Shown: positions 8,365 to 15,087 of the stretch, piece by piece
Position numbering within the stretch: position 1 is the first letter of the stretch
Layout: every line of letters begins with the position of its first letter
Assembly (NCBI GenBank): GCA_002414505.1
Contig: DHZF01000148.1
Location: 1 to 22,529 of the forward strand
Length of the DNA: 22,529 nt
Direction of reading: 5' to 3'
Origin: Hyphomonas sp. UBA5111
GTDB taxonomy: Bacteria > Pseudomonadota > Alphaproteobacteria > Caulobacterales > Hyphomonadaceae
Made by a program: the position numbers and the translations under genes
Notes under the pieces: model-generated
Told to the model about the DNA's origin: nothing
Databases searched by the model: none
The model's input: only the letters and a program-made list of their open reading frames with translations

Positions 8365-9593
8365 GGCGTACCGGCCGCCCCCGATGGCACTGTCCGCGCC
8401 GATCCGCCAGACACCAGGCCATACTGGCTGAGCGTCTGATCCACACTGGCGGCGAACTGACGCCTGAAGGCCGTCGGGTGAAAGCGCTTTGCGTTGGCAT
8501 GACAGGCTTGCGGTGCATAATCAGCCTGCCGCGTCTCGAACACCTCCACAGCCTGGACAATCGCATCGGGCGATTGTTCGTGAAATAGCAATCCGGTGGG
8601 CGTCTTGTTGCTGTCCAGTTGAAGGATTTCTGGGGCCCCGCCCCGGCTGTATGTGAGGACCGGCGTCCCTGCAGCTTGGGCTTCCGCCATGACGATTCCG
8701 AAATCCTCTTCGGCCGGCATGATGAAGGCCTTCGCCTTCTGCATGGCCTCGAGCATTTTATCGTGCGGCTGGAATCCGAGCAGGGTGACATTGTTCGTCG
8801 CCCGCGCCTTCAGCTTGTCATAATCCGGTCCGGATCCCACGATTACGAGCTTGCGGTCCGGCATGGCTGCGAACGCTTTGACCAGAAGATCCATGCGTTT
8901 ATACGGCACCAGCCTGGAGACGGCGACATAGTAATCTTCCTTCTCCATGCAGGGCGGAAACCGATCGATATCAACAGGCGGATAAATGACGTCTGCGGCG
9001 CGTCTGTATGTCTTGCAAATGCGCTGGGCAATATATCGCGAATTCGCAATCGGCCGATCCACGCTGTGCATCGTGCCATTGTCCCAGCTTCTCAGTTTAT
9101 GAAGCACGTACCGGACATAGAGGCTCCTCAGGCCTGATTGCAGATTGGATTGCTCCAGGTATTGGAATTTGAGCTGCGAGGCATACCGGATCGGTGTGTG
9201 AATATAGCTGATATGAGGTTGGGCGGCCCCCACCAAAACGCCTTTTGCAAAGGCCCAGGAGGATGAAATGACCACATCATAGGCGCTCAGGTCGAACTCC
9301 TCGATCAGATTCGGCATGAGTGGCAGATATTTCCTGAAATGCTTTCTTGAAAGAGGTGCTTTTTGCAGCCAGGACGTCATGACCTCATGACCTTCCAGAA
9401 ATGACCGGTCGGCCTGCGGCAGATGATTGACCAGACAAAACACGTCAGCCCCCGGATAGAGTTTCAGGATTTGCTCGAGCACCCGTTCCGCCCCGGTAAA
9501 GGTCGCCAGCCAGTCATGGATAATGGCCACCCTGTATTTCTGGCGTGGGCTCCCCCAGGTGAGATCGTCGGGGCTTTGCAGGTCACTCAGCAT
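8355..9593 (-). CDS. GT4-family glycosyltransferase, mannosyltransferase-like
   Basis: 412 residues, GT-B fold. RVAIIHDWLATFTGAERVLE at about 21-40 and HISYIHTPIRYASQLK resemble the N-domain of WbaZ-like GDP-mannose-dependent mannosyltransferases. The C-domain shows YYVAVSRLVPYKRMDLLV, VIVGSGPD and the Ex7E motif EDFGIVMAE followed by AAGTPVLTYSRGGAPEI. The start ATG has GGAGGG 6 nt upstream. Its 3' end overlaps the next gene by 10 nt, so both glycosyltransferases are made together. The mannose specificity is an inference from family resemblance plus manC in the locus, not proven by a motif. Confidence 0.92.
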   Translation of the reverse strand: MLSDLQSPDDLTWGSPRQKYRVAIIHDWLATFTGAERVLEQILKLYPGADVFCLVNHLPQADRSFLEGHEVMTSWLQKAPLSRKHFRKYLPLMPNLIEEFDLSAYDVVISSSWAFAKGVLVGAAQPHISYIHTPIRYASQLKFQYLEQSNLQSGLRSLYVRYVLHKLRSWDNGTMHSVDRPIANSRYIAQRICKTYRRAADVIYPPVDIDRFPPCMEKEDYYVAVSRLVPYKRMDLLVKAFAAMPDRKLVIVGSGPDYDKLKARATNNVTLLGFQPHDKMLEAMQKAKAFIMPAEEDFGIVMAEAQAAGTPVLTYSRGGAPEILQLDSNKTPTGLLFHEQSPDAIVQAVEVFETRQADYAPQACHANAKRFHPTAFRRQFAASVDQTLSQYGLVSGGSARTVPSGAAGTPCA

Positions 9594-9629
9594 GATTGCC
9601 CTCCGGGCGCGGGAAGTTACAGGGCGGCC

Positions 9630-10394
9630 TCATCCAGGCCGCTTCCTGAGAAAAACAAACAGGTTGGTATAGAATCCAGTCGGAGACAGGCGCCAGAAAA
9701 GCTGAACCATCCGGCTGGCCGCAACACTTCTCAACACATATGGAGGTTCCGCATTCTCGATATAGGAACATTGCTCCCAGAGGCGCTCGGGAAAATATCT
9801 ACGCACTGCAGACAGCGTGTTCAACCGGTATCGGGTCGGAAACACATCCTGCTCCTGCCTCGTATCGGATAATTTGTGTAACATTGAGCTGTGGAACCGG
9901 TTTGGCAGCAACCTTGCCCCTACACCTGTGAGTCCCCATTTGTTGGGTGTGCGGGCACACAGCCACCCCCCGGGTTTCAGCAAACGCTGCATTTCCGCCG
10001 CAAACCAGACCGGATCGTCGAGATGTTCCAGCACCCAGTCTGCAACAATGATATCAAAATGATTGTCAGGCAGGTTTATGGGCTGCGAAGGCTCTATAAT
10101 CATCGCCTGATCCAAATTCGGATTGGTCGTCACAACCGGATCAACATCTACACCGATTATTTCGGCCGCCTTGCCATTTAGCTGCAGGAGAGATTTTCGG
10201 AACTGGCACTCATCTTCATGGCCCCGACCGCGACCTGCCCCAAAATCGAGGACACGGGAAGTCTGCGCCAGGAGCGCGTTCACCCGCGCATAGAAGGCAA
10301 TCGTGCCATCGCGCCGTGTAAAGCCGCCAGCCGCAAGTTCCGGATACAGGCGCGCCTTGTTTCTGGCGATGGGATGCATGTGTGCTGGGCTCAT
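9630..10394 (-). CDS. Class I SAM-dependent methyltransferase
   Basis: 254 residues. Rossmann-fold methyltransferase: motif I VLDFGAGRG (48-56), acidic post-I GVDVDP (81-86), motif IV-like DIIVADWVLEHLDDP (114-128) and post-motif LLKPGGWLCARTPN (138-151). The N-terminal 40 residues look like a small substrate-side cap. It probably methylates a sugar of the repeat unit or the glycan end; an O-methyltransferase acting on something else cannot be excluded. Its ATG overlaps the stop codon of the Hsp70-like gene (ATGA at 10391-10394), a tight translational link that suggests the two products act together. The gene is followed by the glycosyltransferase pair after 36 nt. Confidence 0.9.
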   Translation of the reverse strand: MSPAHMHPIARNKARLYPELAAGGFTRRDGTIAFYARVNALLAQTSRVLDFGAGRGRGHEDECQFRKSLLQLNGKAAEIIGVDVDPVVTTNPNLDQAMIIEPSQPINLPDNHFDIIVADWVLEHLDDPVWFAAEMQRLLKPGGWLCARTPNKWGLTGVGARLLPNRFHSSMLHKLSDTRQEQDVFPTRYRLNTLSAVRRYFPERLWEQCSYIENAEPPYVLRSVAASRMVQLFWRLSPTGFYTNLFVFLRKRPG

Positions 10395-11746
10395 ACTGGA
10401 CTTCCATGGAAACGGGTGACAAGTTTCGGTCCGACCCCGGCGCCTCCCACAGCCGTTGACAGTTGCAGAAACATGTCCTCTGACCCGGCATTTCCCCAGG
10501 CTGGAAATTCGTGTCTCAGCCGCTCGACGGCATGGGGTTTGCCGGCATGCATAGTCTTCAGGACAAGATCATTCAGGAACGGATAATTGGCGCCCCCCCC
10601 GGCTACAAAGACACTGATATGTTTTGCAGTCCTGGTTTCGGCTCGTATCCGGTCTAGCACCGACCAGACGGCTGTCTTCATCTCTGATACCGCGGATTTG
10701 AAGTCTACCTGATCATACAGGTCATCAGATTTGAAGCGAACATCCTGCCGACCGAAGCGAAGCTCGAGAAATGTGTCGGCAAGTAATGTCTTTTTCAGCT
10801 CACGCACAATCGCAGACAGTCTTTTCCAGGCGACTTTCTTTCTTGCAGGCGTCAGCGAAAGGCGAGAATCCTCGACAATCATATTGATGACCGCCGCGTC
10901 CAGCGCATCCCCCGCCACTGAAATGCTGCGACATGTCCCGGGGATGAGCTCGAAAGTAGAGGAAGGATGGTCTATTCTGAAGCCCGCCAAATCGGTTGTA
11001 CCCGCCCCGATATCCAGAGAGACAACGGCATCCACGCCCTCGGGTATGCCATCCGGGAAATAGGCAAACAGGGCCGCGGCCGGCTCGAAAACAGCTCCCA
11101 CTGTTCTGGATTGTTCGAGGTGAGGAGACCCAGGCCCCGTCGCGAGCATCTCCGGCACACGTTCGATGGGAAGTGCGCCGTTCAATATATCCTCGTCTTC
11201 CTGATCCGAAATCGCGAAGGCGGCTACAAACAGTTCAGAAATAAGCCGAAGACGGGTATCATGCTCGGACTCAACCCAATGAGGAAATACATATCTGAAT
11301 TCCCGAATTCGTTCATACGCATCAGGATAGAGTTGCCGGATTGATTGCCTGGCCAGGCTCATGAGGTAGGCGAGGTTCAGCACAAAGACCGCCCTATAGG
11401 TCAGTGTGCGGCCGGGGTCATATTTAGGCGGCAGCTTTGACTCCAGAATGGCTTCCAGATCGCGCGCGCTCAGAATTGTCTTGAATGAGCGCAGGGATTC
11501 TCGCATCCCGAAATCCTCTTCCAGGAGGTGCTGTCTGGCCCGCGCGCCTATGTAGAGGGTTTCATTGCCGATGAAGACCTCGGAGGGTATGAGAAACTTG
11601 TTGTCCGCGTGCCCCTGAGACCCAATTTCAAGCGCGATGGGGTGAGCGTGTGCCGAGTCATCGAAATGACAGTATGCCGCCTTTGCGAAGGCTGTCCCGA
11701 AGTCCAGGCACAGGACTCCGTTTTGAGTTATCCCCCCACCACGCAT
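10391..11746 (-). CDS. Hsp70/actin-fold ATPase without substrate-binding domain
   Basis: 451 residues. Sugar-kinase/Hsp70/actin superfamily signatures are complete: phosphate-1 LCLDFGTAFAKAA (12-24), phosphate-2 SLDIGAGTTDLAGF (243-256), a DnaK-like VFEPAAALFAY (219-229) and VAGDALDAAV (277-286), and the adenosine motif VFVAGGGANYPFL (379-391). Its length covers only the nucleotide-binding domain; DnaK is about 640 residues with a peptide-binding domain, absent here. The function is unknown. It sits between the Wzy-like gene (59-nt gap) and the methyltransferase (4-nt overlap), so it may be an ATP-driven switch or scaffold in glycan assembly. The ATG has a GGAG site 6 nt upstream. A run of eight C (10594-10601) lies in its coding sequence. 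Confidence 0.87.
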   Translation of the reverse strand: MRGGGITQNGVLCLDFGTAFAKAAYCHFDDSAHAHPIALEIGSQGHADNKFLIPSEVFIGNETLYIGARARQHLLEEDFGMRESLRSFKTILSARDLEAILESKLPPKYDPGRTLTYRAVFVLNLAYLMSLARQSIRQLYPDAYERIREFRYVFPHWVESEHDTRLRLISELFVAAFAISDQEDEDILNGALPIERVPEMLATGPGSPHLEQSRTVGAVFEPAAALFAYFPDGIPEGVDAVVSLDIGAGTTDLAGFRIDHPSSTFELIPGTCRSISVAGDALDAAVINMIVEDSRLSLTPARKKVAWKRLSAIVRELKKTLLADTFLELRFGRQDVRFKSDDLYDQVDFKSAVSEMKTAVWSVLDRIRAETRTAKHISVFVAGGGANYPFLNDLVLKTMHAGKPHAVERLRHEFPAWGNAGSEDMFLQLSTAVGGAGVGPKLVTRFHGSPV

Positions 11747-11805
11747 GATCGCTCCAGAGCCAGGCCAAACTCAATCCGAGGCCTCCAGGGGTTTATAGAA
11801 ATTCG

Positions 11806-13113
11806 CTACGGCTTTCGCCACACCAGAATGGGGGCAGCCGAGTTATTTAGACGAGTCTGCCGAGTTTTTGTGCGTTTTGACATCGCGTCGGTCTCCGCGA
11901 AAGAATCCCGCCAGGTGCGAAGCGGGAACAGCATCGTGGCCACAGGCAGTCCAGCCAGATAGATGAAGAAATTGACATATGTAAAAAGGTACAGAAAACT
12001 GAGTATACTGACAAATACACAAAAGCTGGCAATCGCGCTTCCCCGGATAAGGCCCAGCCCGATATTGGCCAGGAGCAATGCCCCAATCAGAACCACATAG
12101 AATTTGCCCATGAACCCATATCTCAAATTGAAATACGCAAATGCATAATGGGCGTGAGCGTGCGCTGCTTCGTATTTGTTCATGGATCGATACTCATAGC
12201 TCGCACCATGTCCAAGCCCGAACAATTCGGCAAAGGCGCCTTCCTTTTCCAAAGCCAGCTTGATGTCCCGATCTTCCATGGTCCTGGCCTGGATGGAAAT
12301 GGACCGCGACCTCGCCGTCTCATCGAACACGGCGACCAACCTGATATATGTCTTGCTGTCCTCTGGAACGAGACGGGAGCCTATGACGGGCATCGCCCCC
12401 AGGGCCAGGACCAGAAATATGGTCCCAATCTTGTCGATCCTCAGCCGGAGCAGCAGAGCCAAGCCAGCCCCGACCGCCATGAACGCCATGGTCGTTCGGT
12501 TGATATCGTCCAGAGAGACCAACAGCGCCCCCGCCATCGAGGCAGAGTGAAATGCCAGGCGCCAGCTGCGCGGCGCACGTGCCAAATACGCCAAATAAAG
12601 CGACAGATAAATGCCAATCACGGCGCCCTGAGGCGGAATTTTGGTCGGCAGGCCCCGGGCGACGCCTGCATAGCCGAATATGACGCACACCCAGGTCGCG
12701 AGGATCGTCACCCAGAACATCCGCTTGAAGGCGGCATGAAAATCAATCCCGTCTTCCTGTTGCACCCTGACAATTGTAAGCAGTATGGCCAGGACAGGGG
12801 CTGTGTCCTCGAAAACAGGCCAGACACCTTGCCCCCAGGCCAATCCGATAAGCGCACCATGCAGGGCGATCAGGGTGAATAAGCCAATCGCGACCAGGAC
12901 GTACCAGTCCAGCCGGAGTCGGTGGAACCGGCCTTTGCCGAACCAGAAGGCATGGTCCAGAAAGAGCAAGCCATAGGTAATCCATAATTTTAACTGGACG
13001 GTCTTGAACCACCACATCCCCATGCCGAATTCCATCACGACTCTGGATATCACCTGAGCAAGCAGCAGGTAGATGACCAGGCGCTCCAGATAGGACGTAG
13101 CCGGAATGCGCAT
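11806..13113 (-). CDS. Wzy/O-antigen ligase-type membrane polymerase
   Basis: 435 residues, strongly hydrophobic with about 11-12 predicted membrane segments (for example near residues 12-28, 43-58, 70-95, 104-116, 133-150, 165-180, 228-246, then several near the C-terminus). A soluble periplasmic-type loop lies between about 255 and 330 and contains LFGLGHGASYE and AHAHAHYAFAYFNLRYGFMG; such a Gly-His loop with a following H/N..LR.G motif is characteristic of Wzy polymerases and WaaL ligases. Expected role: block polymerisation of lipid-linked repeats at the periplasmic face. Polymerase is preferred to ligase because Wzx- and Wzc-like genes are nearby. It starts 2 nt after the sulfotransferase stop. 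The C-terminal 30 residues are basic and cytoplasmic-looking. Confidence 0.85.
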   Translation of the reverse strand: MRIPATSYLERLVIYLLLAQVISRVVMEFGMGMWWFKTVQLKLWITYGLLFLDHAFWFGKGRFHRLRLDWYVLVAIGLFTLIALHGALIGLAWGQGVWPVFEDTAPVLAILLTIVRVQQEDGIDFHAAFKRMFWVTILATWVCVIFGYAGVARGLPTKIPPQGAVIGIYLSLYLAYLARAPRSWRLAFHSASMAGALLVSLDDINRTTMAFMAVGAGLALLLRLRIDKIGTIFLVLALGAMPVIGSRLVPEDSKTYIRLVAVFDETARSRSISIQARTMEDRDIKLALEKEGAFAELFGLGHGASYEYRSMNKYEAAHAHAHYAFAYFNLRYGFMGKFYVVLIGALLLANIGLGLIRGSAIASFCVFVSILSFLYLFTYVNFFIYLAGLPVATMLFPLRTWRDSFAETDAMSKRTKTRQTRLNNSAAPILVWRKP

Positions 13114-13115
13114 GG

Positions 13116-14120
13116 TCAGACCATTCTCACCCCTTCTGACGCATGCGTGTCGAACGCGCCACTGGAAGAACGCGCCGCGGTAAGCCGCTGCAGGGTTGCG
13201 TGATTTCGGGATATTCGGACCAATTCATCAATGGTTTCAACCTCACCCGATGTGAGAACCGATTGCCAGTAGGAAGAGGCCTTGGACAGATCGCGGTTCC
13301 GGGTATGCGCGCGTTGCCCCGGAATTTCGGGGGCGTCCGTCTTCACCCGATAAGTGGATTTGATTTTTGCGTGAATAGTCGGGGTAAGGTCCATGCCAAG
13401 CCAGTCAAACATTTTTTCATAGCACCGCAATGGATCCCTGATCACCTCATCCGTGTTCACGATCCGGATATTCTGGGGGTATTCCTCAAGCGCGGTCGCA
13501 ACATCGGAGTAAAGCAGTATCCAGAGCGCTGCGCCATTGATGGCGCCATTGGGGATGTTCAGTAGACCCCGAGGCAAGACCGGCCGTCGTCCCGCGCCCG
13601 CCAGCCGATCATACAGGGAGATCAGATCGAACCCCCAGCCCAGACGCTTGAAACTGGCTGCAGTGGCGTAAATCGACCGCACGGTCACGATGGTCGGAAC
13701 CGGATACTCCTGGCTGCTGAAAAAGTGTGTCGCAAAACTTGCGAACGGGTCTTTCCACACAAGCGTGCGCAGACCTGGCGTCAGTTTGCATTTCAGAAGA
13801 GAGACGCGGCTGCGCCCTCCGGTAAACCTCTTCAAAAAGGCCATACCTGCCGGATCCCGCATGGACACCCCGCGCTTCATGTTCAAGTCGAGGGTCCTCA
13901 CCCGCTCGGCAAAACGCGCAAAATCTCCCTGCTTTTCTCCAAAGCTCTCAGGAACCTCAAAGAAGTGGGCAACCTGCTTGTCGCCTGTCACATAATTCAG
14001 GGGCTCATAAAGATACTGAGCCCCGGGACTGGCAGCAAGTATATCGCCTATGGCCGTAGTACCGGACCTGGGACATCCCGTGACCAGCACGGTGGGAAGG
14101 GCTTTGTGTCTGGAGATCAT
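13116..14120 (-). CDS. PAPS-dependent sulfotransferase
   Basis: 334 residues. The 5'-phosphosulfate loop VTGCPRSGTT (13-22) and a 3'-phosphate-binding segment VRSIYATAAS (147-156, R148 and S156) are the two co-substrate motifs of the sulfotransferase family. VWKDPFASFA (121-130) resembles the segment preceding the 3' site. The enzyme should transfer sulfate from PAPS to a hydroxyl, here most simply a sugar of the polysaccharide, giving a sulfated glycan. The ATG is preceded by GGGAGGG. It is the first gene of a minus-strand unit leading through the Wzy-like, Hsp70-like, methyltransferase and glycosyltransferase genes. The acceptor is inferred from context. Confidence 0.88.
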   Translation of the reverse strand: MISRHKALPTVLVTGCPRSGTTAIGDILAASPGAQYLYEPLNYVTGDKQVAHFFEVPESFGEKQGDFARFAERVRTLDLNMKRGVSMRDPAGMAFLKRFTGGRSRVSLLKCKLTPGLRTLVWKDPFASFATHFFSSQEYPVPTIVTVRSIYATAASFKRLGWGFDLISLYDRLAGAGRRPVLPRGLLNIPNGAINGAALWILLYSDVATALEEYPQNIRIVNTDEVIRDPLRCYEKMFDWLGMDLTPTIHAKIKSTYRVKTDAPEIPGQRAHTRNRDLSKASSYWQSVLTSGEVETIDELVRISRNHATLQRLTAARSSSGAFDTHASEGVRMV

Positions 14121-14363
14121 TTACCCTCCCTGGCCATAGCACATTCCGCCGCCCCTTCAGCTAAAACAGCGAAAGCCTTCCATCGCCGAGCCAAACATCA
14201 AGCAATCCGCGAGCCGATGCATTGGGGCGTTCACAACCTCGTTTTCTTGGTCAGCCCGCGCAGCCCTGCGCGCCGGAGACAGGTTGGGCGCCATCGCCCC
14301 ACCTGACCTCACTGGCAATTGATAGAAGACGCATCACAGAACACAGGTCTCGCCGACGGGCGG

Positions 14364-14774
14364 CTACGATCTCAGTCGAATTTTCAGCTTTCCCACAATC
14401 TGGGTGGGCAAGAAATTGATCGTGGAAACCCGAGCGAAATTCTTGGCCTCACACCCGGAAGGATAGGGAAAATAGGTCGTTCGGGCCACCAAGGCATAGT
14501 TTTCAACGCGCAATTCACTCCCATCCCGGCATTTCAGGGTGAGAGTGACGATGGGAGGTTCTCCCAGAGCCGTCGTCAGAGTCGCGATTTCATCTCCCTG
14601 CGTAACCAGCTGAATTTCGGTTCCAAAACACTCCTCTGTGTTCGGAGTAAGAATTACATTGTGCGGGTTACGAACGCTTTCTGAATACCAGCAATTGTCG
14701 GCCGCAGCCATTGGTGCCGACCAGATTGCTCCGACAAATGTCACGAACAATGCCGCAAAAATCTTGGACTTCAT
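14364..14774 (-). CDS. Small secreted protein with four cysteines, unknown function
   Basis: 136 residues; I do not recognise the family. MKSKIFAALFVTFVGAIWSA followed by PMAAADNC is a clear signal peptide (cleavage about AAA-DN near residue 25). The mature part is about 110 residues, beta-strand-rich in appearance, with four Cys (in DNCWY, EECFG, LKCRD, SGCEA) that could form two disulfides in the periplasm or outside. The ATG at 14772-14774 is preceded by AAAGGGGGATAAG; the open frame reaches further upstream but the extra 26 residues do not fit a signal peptide. It lies alone, 243 nt upstream of the sulfotransferase gene and divergent from the usher-like gene. It might be a substrate or partner of that outer-membrane protein, but only position supports this. 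Confidence 0.75.
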   Translation of the reverse strand: MKSKIFAALFVTFVGAIWSAPMAAADNCWYSESVRNPHNVILTPNTEECFGTEIQLVTQGDEIATLTTALGEPPIVTLTLKCRDGSELRVENYALVARTTYFPYPSGCEAKNFARVSTINFLPTQIVGKLKIRLRS

Positions 14775-15087
14775 ACTCTTATCCCCCTTTTGATCTGCCA
14801 TGCCGACTGAAGTCGGCCCCATGCATGCCAGCGCCCGAATGGCTTCTGCCATTAACCATAGGTAAATGGCAGGACATTTCCGGCGTCAATGGGTTTCCCG
14901 GGACAGAGGGGTGAGCCTTCTTATCTCCGGTCCAGAGTCAGAATATGAGGCCCAAATGCCTATCGATTGAGCATTTTTCTGCAGACCAGGCGCCCTGCCC
15001 GCGAGAACTGAGACATTCTGAGAGCGAAATGAAAGGCTCGGCGCAGTCTCTGGATATTTGAGCGGGTGATTGGGGGATCATTTTGGT
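14775..15087. other. Divergent intergenic region between the secreted protein and the usher operon
   Basis: 313 nt with no supported gene; a 102-residue minus frame at 14938-15246 runs antisense into the usher gene and has no features. The region must contain promoters for both directions. Its most visible element is the 25-bp dyad at 14847-14871. Confidence 0.45.
14847..14871. promoter_or_regulatory. 25-bp near-perfect palindrome, likely operator
   Basis: Outer arms TGCCATT and AATGGCA are perfectly complementary; inside them ACC pairs with GGT after one mismatched position on each side, leaving ATA at the centre. Thus 10 of 12 positions per arm pair. It lies 73 nt upstream of the secreted-protein start and about 216 nt upstream of the usher start. 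Length and symmetry fit a dimeric transcription factor; which one is unknown. Confidence 0.45.

Noticed and set aside
7537..8439. 300-residue plus-strand frame antisense to a glycosyltransferase
   Set aside because: The minus strand encodes a GT4 enzyme with a clear Ex7E motif; the plus frame has scattered Cys/Pro and no recognisable fold.
13139..13148. 10-bp palindrome ACGCATGCGT
   Set aside because: Located within the 3' end of the sulfotransferase coding sequence; short self-complementary words like this are common by chance.
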